A stretch of 64,000 bases of DNA from Flavobacterium sp. Lineage in GTDB: Bacteria; Bacteroidota; Bacteroidia; Flavobacteriales; Flavobacteriaceae. A program made the translations under genes and the position numbers. Location: positions 248,001 through 312,000 of the forward strand of contig NZ_JAGIAV010000002.1 of NCBI RefSeq assembly GCF_017744675.1. The letters are read 5' to 3'. Below the pieces are notes generated by a model, which searched no databases, was not told where the DNA came from, and saw nothing but the letters and a program-made list of their open reading frames with translations. Below, piece by piece: positions 16,732 through 26,123 of the stretch. Numbering within the stretch: the stretch's first letter is position 1; the number at the start of each line of letters is the position of its first letter.

Positions 16732-18486
16732 ATGAAAGCAAAAGCATTCGATACTGGATTATTCAAACGAATTTTAAAATATACTCGTCCTTATAAATGG
16801 CGTTATTATGGCGTAATCTTATTTGCCATTTCGCTGTCTATCTTCGCAGCGCTTCGTCCTTACCTGTTAAAAGAAACGGTCGATGGCTACATCAAAACTC
16901 ATGATAAAATGGGTTTACTCCTATATATTATATTAATGGGAGTAGTTTTATTGATGGAAGTTTTTTCTCAGTTCTATTTTGTCTATTGGGCAAACTGGCT
17001 CGGACAAGATATTGTGAAAGATATTCGAACCAAACTTTTCCAGCACATTTTGAGTTTCAGAATGAAATATTTTGATTTGGTTCCAGTCGGACAGTTAGTA
17101 ACACGCGCCGTTTCGGATATTGAATCGATTGCCCGTATTTTCAGCCAAGGATTGTTTATGATTATAAGCGATTTGATGAAAATGTTCGTCGTGCTTATTT
17201 TTATGTTTTATATGAACTGGAAACTGACTTGGATTGTTGTTGTTGCCATGCCGATCTTGGTTTATATTACTCGAATTTTTCAACGCAAAATGCAGGTTGC
17301 TTTTGAGGAAGTAAGAACACAGATTGCCAACATGAACTCGTTTGTACAGGAACGCGTAACGGGAATGAAAATCGTGCAGCTTTTTAACCGTGAAAAAATC
17401 GAAGCCGAAAATTTTAAAGAAATCAATAACAAACACAGAGTCGCTTGGATCAAAACTATTTTGTACAACTCGATCTTCTTCCCAATTGCCGATATTATTT
17501 CATCTATCACTTTAGGTTTGGTTGTGGTTTATGGTGGTTTCAGAATTTTGAACGGAGATCATTTTACGACTTTTGGAGATTTGTTCTCGTACACGATGTT
17601 TATCGGAATGCTATTCAATCCGTTGAGACAAATTGCGGATAAATTCAATGAGATGCAATTAGGAATGATCGCTGCCAATCGTGTTTTTGATATTATCGAT
17701 ACGCAAGATCATATTCAAGATACAGGAACAATAGAAGCGCCTGTTTTTGAGGGAAGAATTGATTTCAAAGATGTCCGTTTCAGCTATATTCCGGAAGAAG
17801 AAGTTATCAAAGGAATCGGTTTATCGGTTTCGGCTGGACAAACTATTGCCATTGTTGGTTCTACAGGAGCAGGAAAATCTACGATTATTAATTTATTGAA
17901 TCGTTTTTACGAAATCAATAGCGGAACAATCTGCATTGATGGAGAAAATATCGAAAACTATACGTTGGCTTCTTTAAGAAACCAAATTGCTGTGGTGTTG
18001 CAAGATGTGTTTTTGTTTGCCGATACGATTTATAATAACATCACTTTGCATAATCCAGAAATTACTCGAGATAAAGTAATTGATGCAGCAAAGAAAATTG
18101 GCGTTCATGAATTTATTATGAATCTGCCAGACAATTACGATTTTGATGTAAAAGAGCGAGGCGTTATGCTTTCCTCTGGACAGCGCCAGCTGATTGCTTT
18201 TTTACGTTCGTATGTGAGTAATCCGAGTATTTTGATTTTGGACGAAGCGACTTCTTCTATCGACACGTATTCTGAAGAAATGATTCAGCGTGCAACCGAA
18301 ACGATTACAAAAGGAAGAACTTCGATTATTATAGCACACAGACTAGCAACAATTGTAAATGCAGATAAAATTGTGGTGATGGACAAGGGATTGATTGTTG
18401 AACAAGGAACGCATCAGGAATTATTGCAAAAATCTGATGGGTACTATAAAAATTTATATGACTCGCAATTTGCCGTGGCAAACTAA
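16732..18486 (+). CDS. ABC exporter, fused permease and ATP-binding subunit
   Basis: A 584-residue half-transporter. Six transmembrane helices occupy about 20-300 (ABC_membrane type I exporter). The nucleotide-binding domain has Walker A GSTGAGKST (Lys382), Q loop, signature LSSGQRQL, Walker B ILILDEATSSID and H-loop IIAHRLATI. It works as a dimer in the inner membrane. It resembles the MsbA/MdlB/LmrA group, exporting lipids, peptides or drugs, and the sequence does not settle the substrate. It is 16 bases upstream of the LytS-type kinase, so the two may be co-transcribed. Confidence 0.91.
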   Translation: MKAKAFDTGLFKRILKYTRPYKWRYYGVILFAISLSIFAALRPYLLKETVDGYIKTHDKMGLLLYIILMGVVLLMEVFSQFYFVYWANWLGQDIVKDIRTKLFQHILSFRMKYFDLVPVGQLVTRAVSDIESIARIFSQGLFMIISDLMKMFVVLIFMFYMNWKLTWIVVVAMPILVYITRIFQRKMQVAFEEVRTQIANMNSFVQERVTGMKIVQLFNREKIEAENFKEINNKHRVAWIKTILYNSIFFPIADIISSITLGLVVVYGGFRILNGDHFTTFGDLFSYTMFIGMLFNPLRQIADKFNEMQLGMIAANRVFDIIDTQDHIQDTGTIEAPVFEGRIDFKDVRFSYIPEEEVIKGIGLSVSAGQTIAIVGSTGAGKSTIINLLNRFYEINSGTICIDGENIENYTLASLRNQIAVVLQDVFLFADTIYNNITLHNPEITRDKVIDAAKKIGVHEFIMNLPDNYDFDVKERGVMLSSGQRQLIAFLRSYVSNPSILILDEATSSIDTYSEEMIQRATETITKGRTSIIIAHRLATIVNADKIVVMDKGLIVEQGTHQELLQKSDGYYKNLYDSQFAVAN

Positions 18487-18502
18487 GTCATAATGATGCT
18501 AT

Positions 18503-20074
18503 TTGAAATTTAGATTAAAAAATATTACTTCAAGACGTGCTTTTTTAATATACGTTATTGTCTCGATTCTGATTACGGTTTCATCGGTTTACATTCTGAG
18601 CAATCTGATTACAGATTTAACCGAAAAATCGAATGATGATGTTGCAACGCGTAACTTTTTTAAAAAACAGGAATTCCTTTCTGAAGAGCTTGCAAAGTTT
18701 TTAGAGCAGGAGAAAAGGATTGAACATGTTTTAAAAATTAGTGCTCCCGAATACCTCAACAACAATTTGAAGCTTTTGTCTTCACTTCAGACCAACAATA
18801 AGCTGATTGTAAACAACTGGTTTCAAATTAATAATAATGCTATTCATTATGGAAACAATACCACTTCTGACGAAATTAAAAATGACGTAAAATCATTTGT
18901 TCTTCAAAATAAAAATGTTGAGCATCTCAGCATGGTTCTCCCACAAGGAAACGAATGGATATGGCGTATTTATTTCAAATTAATTTCAAAGAACAGAACA
19001 ACTGTAAAATATGGTTATGACATCAATCTAAGACTGCTTCATAGTTATATTTCTAAAACAGATAAAACGGCTTCCAATTATGCCTTTGTTTTTGACAAAA
19101 ACGGAACCTGTGTTTACCATCCTGAAATTGCCTTTCTTGGAAAGAATATCTTTAAGATTTCCTCATTTAACCCATCAGATACTATTTATAGCAAAAACGA
19201 AGATTTTTCTAAAAGGACAACCATGTCTGAATTTTTGAAAATGGATGTCGTTCGTTTTACCAAAAAAATGGATATTAAAAATTCCAATTGGTTTGTCTGC
19301 GTAAGCATTCCTAAAATATATGTAGATGAAAATGTGACTTTGATTAAAAAGTATACGACTTCTATTTATTCCATTACCACTGTAATGCTTCTCTTGATTT
19401 TTTATCTTTTCTCTTATGCCAACAGACGCGCTTATCGCGAAAAAGGAATTGCTATAAAAGAGAAGAATAGACTCTTGGTTGAGAATGAAAAAATCATCAA
19501 AGAAAAAGCTTTGATTCAGCTGCAACAATTAAAAGAGCAGATAAATCCGCATTTTTTATTTAATTCGCTCAATTCGCTTTATATGCTGATTGGAAGTGAT
19601 ATTAAAGTCGCGCAAAAATTTACATTAAACCTATCCCGTATTTATCGTTATCTAATTGATCCGCCAGAAAAGAACATTGTTCCTTTAAAGGATGAATTAT
19701 TATTTATCGAAAAATATATCTTTTTACAGCAGACTCGTTTCAAAGACGAATTATTCTTTTCTATAGAGATCGAAAATGAAACTGCTTTAAACAAACACAT
19801 CCCCTATCTTGCTTTTCAGATTGCGGTCGAAAATGCTATTAAGCACAACGCCGCCACTCAAGAAAGCCCCTTAACTACAAAAATCCTGATTCAAGAAAAT
19901 CAGGTCATTATCAGCAACAATCTTCAAAAGAAATTGACTGCTGAACCAAGTACTAAATTTGGGTTAAACTATCTGAGTAGCATTTACAATTACTACTCAA
20001 AAACCGATTTTAAAACATCAGAAAAAGACGGCGTTTTTATCTGTATTCTTCCATTAATATCCATTCACTCCTAA
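18503..20074 (+). CDS. LytS/YehU-type sensor histidine kinase with extracytoplasmic sensor domain
   Basis: The 523-residue protein starts at TTG (18503), since no in-frame ATG fits before the first membrane helix. A transmembrane helix at about 13-35 and a second at about 285-310 flank a roughly 250-residue extracytoplasmic domain of Cache-like appearance (NYAFVFDKNGTCVYHPEIAF). The His_kinase domain has LKEQINPHFLFNSLNSLYML with phospho-acceptor His350, followed by a HATPase (IAVENAIKHNAA). Kinases of this class pair with LytTR regulators, and one lies at 27594, on the far side of the protease-SusC-SusD block. A probable LytTR operator lies directly behind its stop codon. Confidence 0.9.
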   Translation: MKFRLKNITSRRAFLIYVIVSILITVSSVYILSNLITDLTEKSNDDVATRNFFKKQEFLSEELAKFLEQEKRIEHVLKISAPEYLNNNLKLLSSLQTNNKLIVNNWFQINNNAIHYGNNTTSDEIKNDVKSFVLQNKNVEHLSMVLPQGNEWIWRIYFKLISKNRTTVKYGYDINLRLLHSYISKTDKTASNYAFVFDKNGTCVYHPEIAFLGKNIFKISSFNPSDTIYSKNEDFSKRTTMSEFLKMDVVRFTKKMDIKNSNWFVCVSIPKIYVDENVTLIKKYTTSIYSITTVMLLLIFYLFSYANRRAYREKGIAIKEKNRLLVENEKIIKEKALIQLQQLKEQINPHFLFNSLNSLYMLIGSDIKVAQKFTLNLSRIYRYLIDPPEKNIVPLKDELLFIEKYIFLQQTRFKDELFFSIEIENETALNKHIPYLAFQIAVENAIKHNAATQESPLTTKILIQENQVIISNNLQKKLTAEPSTKFGLNYLSSIYNYYSKTDFKTSEKDGVFICILPLISIHS

Positions 20075-20093
20075 AAAAAAGCCACTCACTCCT
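20060..20093 (+). promoter_or_regulatory. Candidate LytTR-regulator operator (21-bp direct repeat)
   Basis: TCCATTCACTCCT at 20060-20072 and GCCACTCACTCCT at 20081-20093 are direct repeats exactly 21 bp apart, two helical turns. As I recall it, the E. coli BtsR/YehT site is two ACC[GA]CT[CT]A half-sites with the same 21-bp period, and CCACTCA and CCATTCA are close to it. The first half overlaps the last codons of the kinase gene. The second ends about 65 bases before the protease start, where an activator would bind. A weak -7-like TAGTTTCG lies at 20123-20130. Confidence 0.6.
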
Positions 20094-20159
20094 TTTTGTT
20101 TTTTTTCTGAACTAAAATAAAATAGTTTCGATCAAAAATTAACCTAAACTTAACATCTG

Positions 20160-22757
20160 ATGAAGGAAAAGGCATTCCTGCATAATTTGATAACAATTTG
20201 CATACTCCTATTATTATTATCGCCGCTTACTGTTCAATCTCAAAAGAAAAAGAAGGACAGAAAAGAAGCTGCGACTGAAATTAAAAAAGATTCTACCGAT
20301 TCTAAAAAAGGTAAAAAATATGACGACCTAGTAAAAAAAGGTTCTGTAAAAAAAGGGCTCTTCAATATCATTCAAGTTAAAACCGATGTTTATTTTGAAA
20401 TTCAAGACAGTTTATTTAAAAGAGAGTTTTTAGTAGTAAACAAATTATCTCAAGTTCCTTTTCAGGTAAACGAAGCTGGTTTAAATAAAGGAATGAATTA
20501 TGAAAACAAGATTATCAGTTTTTATAAAGATACCATCGCAAAGAAAGTCTGGGTAAAATCGTATGTGCCAAAGGTTTCTTCACCAAAAGAAGATGCAATT
20601 ACCCAATCGGTTCAAAATAATTTTGCCGAATCTATTATTGAAGTTTTTGATATTGAAACAAAAAATAACGATTCGACATCTGTTGTAATTAAAGTAAATA
20701 AGATTTTTGACGGAAAACAAAAAAGCTTCAACGATGTTTTGAGCAGCATTGGTTTTGGCGGTTCTGTCAAATCTGATCTTTCTTATATTGAAGGTTTAAA
20801 ATCTTTCCCAAAAAATATTGTTGTCAAATCTCAGCTGACAACCTCTATAAGCGAAGGCGGCCCTGCATTGTCAGTGACTCTTGGCGTAACAAGTAATATT
20901 ATTTTATTGGATAAAACTCCAATGAAACCTCGTTTTTCTGATAACCGAATTGGTTTTTTTACTGAAAAGCATTGGTATTTTGCCGATGCACAGCAGGCAA
21001 TGCTTGAAAAAGAATTGATTACCCGCTGGCGTTTAGAACCAAAAAAAGAAGATGAAGAACGATATTTAAAAGGTGAATTAGTAGAGCCGAAAAAACCAAT
21101 CGTTTATTACATCGATCCTTCCACTCCAAAACAATGGAGAAAGTACATAATTGATGGGGTACGCGATTGGCAGGCAGCTTTTGAAAAAGCGGGATTTAAA
21201 AATGCCGTTATTGCAAAAGAACCTACTGAACAAGATTTAGATTTTGATATTGATGACGTTCGCTATTCTGTAATTACGTATGCTGCATCACCAAAATCAA
21301 ATGCAATGGGACCATCTGTGGTTGACCCAAGAAGCGGTGAAATTATCGAGGCCGATATTATCTGGTGGCATAATGTAATGACTTCGCTTCAAAGCTGGAT
21401 GCGCATTCAGACAGGACCAATCGATCCGAAAGCTAGAGGAAATAAATTTAGTGACGAACATATGGGAGAAGCAATTCGTTTTGTTTCGTCTCACGAAGTG
21501 GGTCATACTTTTGGTTTAAAACATAATATGGGTTCTTCTTTTGCTTATGATGTAGAATCATTGCGTTCTAAAGAATTCACAACAAAAATGGGCGGAACTG
21601 CTCCGTCAATTATGGACTACGCTCGTTACAATTATGTAGCACAGCCAGAAGACAACGTAACGGTTATTACTCCAAAAATTGGAGAATATGATAAATATGC
21701 TATTGAATGGGGTTACAGATGGTACTCGCCTAACGACAACGAAACAGCAAAACTAAACGCCTTAATTACCAAACATCAAGATGACCCCATTTATTTTTAT
21801 GGCGAACAGCAGGAAAACATAATCGATCCGCGTTCTCAATCTGAAGATTTAGGAAACGACGCTGTAAAAGCAAGCGAATATGGGTTGAAAAATCTAAAAC
21901 GAGTTGTAGATAACATTTTAAGCTGGACTTATGATAAAGATCAATCTTATTATGAAACTGGAAAACTATACATCGGAACTATTGGCCAATGGCAACTGTA
22001 CAACCGACATGTAATGAACAATATTGGCGGAGTTTATTTAAACACTACCGTTCACGGAGACAACAAGCAAAGCTACATTCCAGTTCCTGCAGCAATGCAG
22101 AAAAGAGCTGCCGATTATTTAGCTAAAAATGTACTTACGATTCCGCAATGGCTGTTTTTCAATGACATTTTAGACAAAACAAATCCATTAAAAGATTCTC
22201 CGCTTGGTCCTTACGAATATACTCCGTATACACTTTCTAGAGAATTGCAATACGGCATTATGTATGATTTATTTAGCGATGATCGCTTGCTTCGAATGAC
22301 CGAAAATGAACTGTATCAGCAAAATAAAACCAAAGATCCAGCTTTTACCGTAAATGATTTGTTTAAAAAAATGCATCAAAGCGTTTTTGCTGGAACAATT
22401 GCCAATAAATCATTATCAATTCTAGAGCGAATGACGCAGAAGAATTATGTAGATGTTTTGATCGTTTCGACCAATAAAATATTTGAAAAAACCGATGCTA
22501 AAAAATTAATAGACATTCAGCAGACTTTAAATATGCCTCATTTGTGCACCTATTTAGACGATGCTCACATGGCTAAAAACATTAATCAATCTTCTTTAAA
22601 AAGAGTTACAGAAGTGACTTCAGACAAAAAAGGAGAATTAACAAAAATCCTTCAATTATTAAAAACTAAAAAAAGTACAGGAGACCAATCTACCCAAAAC
22701 CATTACCGCGATTTGATCCAACGAATCGAAAAAGCCTTAAATAATACAACCTTTTAA
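20160..22757 (+). CDS. Secreted zinc-dependent metalloprotease (DUF5117/DUF5118/metzincin)
   Basis: The 865-residue protein has a signal peptide (hydrophobic about 10-25, cleavage near VQSQ) and a Lys-rich linker. The middle region fits the DUF5118 and DUF5117 domains of Bacteroidota metalloproteases. The catalytic domain carries HEVGHTFGLKH (445-455; Glu446 catalytic, three His ligands) and a Met-turn candidate PSIMDYARY, which is a metzincin pattern. The C-terminal half (about 520-865) is helical and of unknown role. Location is periplasm or cell surface. It precedes SusC by 16 bases and SusD follows, so I infer that it cuts protein or peptides to supply the SusCD importer. A transported peptide and a protease of the importer itself are both possible. 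Confidence 0.88.
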   Translation: MKEKAFLHNLITICILLLLLSPLTVQSQKKKKDRKEAATEIKKDSTDSKKGKKYDDLVKKGSVKKGLFNIIQVKTDVYFEIQDSLFKREFLVVNKLSQVPFQVNEAGLNKGMNYENKIISFYKDTIAKKVWVKSYVPKVSSPKEDAITQSVQNNFAESIIEVFDIETKNNDSTSVVIKVNKIFDGKQKSFNDVLSSIGFGGSVKSDLSYIEGLKSFPKNIVVKSQLTTSISEGGPALSVTLGVTSNIILLDKTPMKPRFSDNRIGFFTEKHWYFADAQQAMLEKELITRWRLEPKKEDEERYLKGELVEPKKPIVYYIDPSTPKQWRKYIIDGVRDWQAAFEKAGFKNAVIAKEPTEQDLDFDIDDVRYSVITYAASPKSNAMGPSVVDPRSGEIIEADIIWWHNVMTSLQSWMRIQTGPIDPKARGNKFSDEHMGEAIRFVSSHEVGHTFGLKHNMGSSFAYDVESLRSKEFTTKMGGTAPSIMDYARYNYVAQPEDNVTVITPKIGEYDKYAIEWGYRWYSPNDNETAKLNALITKHQDDPIYFYGEQQENIIDPRSQSEDLGNDAVKASEYGLKNLKRVVDNILSWTYDKDQSYYETGKLYIGTIGQWQLYNRHVMNNIGGVYLNTTVHGDNKQSYIPVPAAMQKRAADYLAKNVLTIPQWLFFNDILDKTNPLKDSPLGPYEYTPYTLSRELQYGIMYDLFSDDRLLRMTENELYQQNKTKDPAFTVNDLFKKMHQSVFAGTIANKSLSILERMTQKNYVDVLIVSTNKIFEKTDAKKLIDIQQTLNMPHLCTYLDDAHMAKNINQSSLKRVTEVTSDKKGELTKILQLLKTKKSTGDQSTQNHYRDLIQRIEKALNNTTF

Positions 22758-22773
22758 TACACATTCCAAAAAC

Positions 22774-25700
22774 ATGACAAAAATTTTACATGCCTTACTG
22801 CTGTTCCTGGCCATTGCAGGATATTCGCAGGAATCCCGAACTATTACGGGTATCATTCAAGATGAAGCAGACTTGTCACCGATTCCTGGTGCGTCTATCT
22901 TCGTTGAGAATAATTCAATCTCAAACAAAACTGCTATGGCAGGTATTATTCATAGTGAAGCAATTGGAACTACTTCAGATTTCGATGGTAAATTCACTTT
23001 GAAAATCGGAAAAAACGTTACTTCTTTGAGAGTTACTTTTATGGGATACAAATCGTACACTCTTGAATTAGATGCTCAAAAAAATTATACAGTTAACTTA
23101 ACATCTGAAACCGCAAAACTTCAAGAAGTTGTGGTAACAGGTTACCAAAAAATTGAGAAAAGAAAACTTACCGCTGCTGTTTCTAAAATAGATATGTCGG
23201 CTATTCAGCAGACTGGGGTTTCAAGTATTGACCAATTATTGGTAGGACAAATAGCTGGGGTTGCTGTCTCTACTCCATCTGGAGCACCTGGAGCGCCAGC
23301 TAAAATTAGAATTAGAGGTACAGCTTCTCTATCTGGTTCTCAAGATCCTCTTTGGGTATTGGATGGACTACCTTTGGAAGGAAATGATGTTCCAAAAAAC
23401 TATGACAAAGATAATATCGATCAATTGAACAACTTTTCTATTGCTGGTTTAAACCCAGACGATATTAAAGATATTACAATCTTAAAAGATGCTGCTGCAA
23501 CTGCTATTTACGGTGCTCGTGCTGCAAATGGTGTTATCGTTGTAACTACTAAAAAAGGTAAAGCGGGTAAAATGGTGATTAACTTCAACACCAATACTTT
23601 TATCACACAAAGACCTGATATCTCTAAATTAAATTTAATGGATGCAAATCAAAAAGTTGATTTCGAACTTGATCTTGCAAGCCGTTCTGACTTAACATAC
23701 AGAGACAATGCTGGAGAGATTTCTCGTATCTTAAACGGATCAAATGAGTTAGCAGCTTATAGAGCGGGAGGATTTTCTGCATTAAGCCCTGCTACACAGC
23801 AATCAATCAATGCTTTAAGAAGCAACAATACTAACTGGGGTAATTTAATTTACCAAACTGCAATCAACACGCAACACGGTTTAAGTTTATCTGGTGGTGG
23901 AGAAAAATCCGATTACTATTTCTCTTTAGGATATTATGATGAGAAAGGAACTACTATTGGAACTGGTTTCAAACGTTACAATTTAACTTTGAAAAACAAT
24001 TTCGAAATTACAGATAAATTCAAAGTTGGAGTTGGAATTTTTGGCTCTGAAAACAAAACTACTTCTTACTTAACAGATACAGATGCTTACACAAGCCCAA
24101 GTAACTATTCAAGAAACGTAAATCCGTATTTAACTCCTTATAATGCAGATGGAAGTTATAAATATGATCAGGATATTTCTGGTTACTCAGATCGTTATGT
24201 TCCTTTTAATATTTTAGAAGAAAGAGCAAACACTTCTTACGATTCAAAAACAAGAGCTGTAAAAGCTTTATTAGACGCTGAATACAAAATTACTAGAGAT
24301 TTAAAAGTAACCTCTCAATTAGGTTTACAATTAGACAATACTTCTAGCGAAAAATTTGCCGATAAAAACACTTATTATACTAGAAAAGAAAAAGAAAGAT
24401 CTCGTTACTTTACAAACGGAGCTTTTAATTACTTCCTACCTGAAGGAGGTATTATCCAAAACGCAAACACCGACTTTTTCCAATACAATCTAAAAACAAT
24501 GGTGAATTACTCTAAAACTTTTGGAGAAAAACACGAAGTTGAGGCTATGATTGGTAATGAGTTAAGAAGAAATTATTCAACCACTATCGCAACAAAAGGT
24601 TTTGGATTTGATAAAACCACTTTGACTACTAAGCCAATTATGTTCCCAAATAGCTCTTTTGCTAATGATGCGATATACAGAACGTACCAGAAATTGGAAA
24701 ATGAAAATGCTTTTGCTTCATTTTTTGCTACAGCTGCTTATACTTACAATAGAAAATATAGTGTATTTGGAAGTGTAAGATATGATGGTTCAGATTTATT
24801 TGGTGTAGATCCAAAATACAAATACCTGCCACTTTGGTCAACTTCTGCTTCATGGGCTGTTTCTGAAGAAGATTTCTTAAAAGATAACTTAACACTTTCT
24901 AACCTAAGATTACGTGCTTCTTACGGTATACAAGGTAATATCGACAAAAATACTTCTCCGTTTGTAATGGGAAGATATAGCAATACAACAATTTTACCTG
25001 GACAGACAGAACAAACTATTTCTGTTGAAAGTCCACCAAACGACAAATTACGTTGGGAAAAAACGACTAACACCAACTTAGGTATGGATCTTGGCTTATT
25101 CAACAACCGTATCAGCATTGTTACTGATTTATACGGAAGAAAAAGTACCGACTTAATCGGTTTAAGAGCAGTTCCATTCGAAAATGGTTTTGAGTATAGT
25201 AACATGAACTGGGCACAAGTAAGCAATAAAGGTTATGAAATTACTTTGTCTACAAGAAACATTGACCGTCCAAACTTCAAATGGAATACGAGCATTAACT
25301 TTTCTCATAACAAAAGTAATGTAGACAGAATTGAAGTACGTGATACTGATTTACTTCCAAGCAGAGAAGGTCGTCCTGTAAATTCAGTTTTTGGATTAAA
25401 AACAAACGGAATCGACGAAAATGGTTATCCTTTATTTGTTAACAAAAACGGTGAAACAGTAAATGCTCAGACTTTCTTCAAATTGTACGATCCTTATGCT
25501 GATTTCTTCCCAGGAGAACTTACAGAATCTTCTTTAACACCGGCTGAGTATAGAGATTTATTTGTTTATTTAGGTGATAGAGATCCTAAATTCACTGGAG
25601 GTATTACTAATACAATTCAAGTACATAATTTTGATTTTACAGTTGCTGCTGCATTTAATTTGAAACAAACTGTTGTAAAAACACCTCCGTACAGTGGAAC

Positions 25701-26112
25701 TGAAGTAGACAGAGGACAGAATTACTCTACTGATATTTTGAATGCATGGTCGCCAACCAATACTTCTTCTAATTTGCCAGGAATTGTTGGTAAAGATTCT
25801 GGAACAGGAGATTCTTGGATGGCATATCAATGGTTCTCATCAGGTACTCCATTAGACTGGAATAAATACTTAGATACATGGGTTAGCGAAATGAGTTATA
25901 TGAGATTAAGCAGTATGCGTTTAGGATATACATTCCCTAAAGCATTTACAGATCACATCAACATTCAAAGCATCAGATTGAACGTTGAAGCAAGAAACTT
26001 ATTTGTAATCAGTTCTGACTTTAAAGGATATTTTGATCCTGAAACTTACGGAAACATTTATGCACAGCCAGTTCCTAAATCATTCACTATTGGATGTAAT
26101 GTAACTTTCTAA
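22774..26112 (+). CDS. SusC/RagA family TonB-linked outer membrane transporter
   Basis: A 1112-residue protein with a signal peptide (about 1-18, AIAGYSQ), a CarboxypepD_reg-like domain (about 22-115, TITGIIQDEADLSPIPGASI, DFDGKFTLKI), a TonB-box candidate (LQEVVVTGYQ), a plug domain (about 145-265, with IRIRGTASL, ILKDAAATAIYGARAANGVI) and a 22-strand barrel ending in an aromatic residue (NVTF). SusC proteins pass oligosaccharides or peptides through the outer membrane using TonB energy, with a SusD lid. SusD starts 11 bases later. No glycoside hydrolase is present, and the only enzyme is a protease, so a peptide-type ligand is more likely than a glycan. Confidence 0.95.
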   Translation: MTKILHALLLFLAIAGYSQESRTITGIIQDEADLSPIPGASIFVENNSISNKTAMAGIIHSEAIGTTSDFDGKFTLKIGKNVTSLRVTFMGYKSYTLELDAQKNYTVNLTSETAKLQEVVVTGYQKIEKRKLTAAVSKIDMSAIQQTGVSSIDQLLVGQIAGVAVSTPSGAPGAPAKIRIRGTASLSGSQDPLWVLDGLPLEGNDVPKNYDKDNIDQLNNFSIAGLNPDDIKDITILKDAAATAIYGARAANGVIVVTTKKGKAGKMVINFNTNTFITQRPDISKLNLMDANQKVDFELDLASRSDLTYRDNAGEISRILNGSNELAAYRAGGFSALSPATQQSINALRSNNTNWGNLIYQTAINTQHGLSLSGGGEKSDYYFSLGYYDEKGTTIGTGFKRYNLTLKNNFEITDKFKVGVGIFGSENKTTSYLTDTDAYTSPSNYSRNVNPYLTPYNADGSYKYDQDISGYSDRYVPFNILEERANTSYDSKTRAVKALLDAEYKITRDLKVTSQLGLQLDNTSSEKFADKNTYYTRKEKERSRYFTNGAFNYFLPEGGIIQNANTDFFQYNLKTMVNYSKTFGEKHEVEAMIGNELRRNYSTTIATKGFGFDKTTLTTKPIMFPNSSFANDAIYRTYQKLENENAFASFFATAAYTYNRKYSVFGSVRYDGSDLFGVDPKYKYLPLWSTSASWAVSEEDFLKDNLTLSNLRLRASYGIQGNIDKNTSPFVMGRYSNTTILPGQTEQTISVESPPNDKLRWEKTTNTNLGMDLGLFNNRISIVTDLYGRKSTDLIGLRAVPFENGFEYSNMNWAQVSNKGYEITLSTRNIDRPNFKWNTSINFSHNKSNVDRIEVRDTDLLPSREGRPVNSVFGLKTNGIDENGYPLFVNKNGETVNAQTFFKLYDPYADFFPGELTESSLTPAEYRDLFVYLGDRDPKFTGGITNTIQVHNFDFTVAAAFNLKQTVVKTPPYSGTEVDRGQNYSTDILNAWSPTNTSSNLPGIVGKDSGTGDSWMAYQWFSSGTPLDWNKYLDTWVSEMSYMRLSSMRLGYTFPKAFTDHINIQSIRLNVEARNLFVISSDFKGYFDPETYGNIYAQPVPKSFTIGCNVTF

Positions 26113-26123
26113 TACAATTAAAG

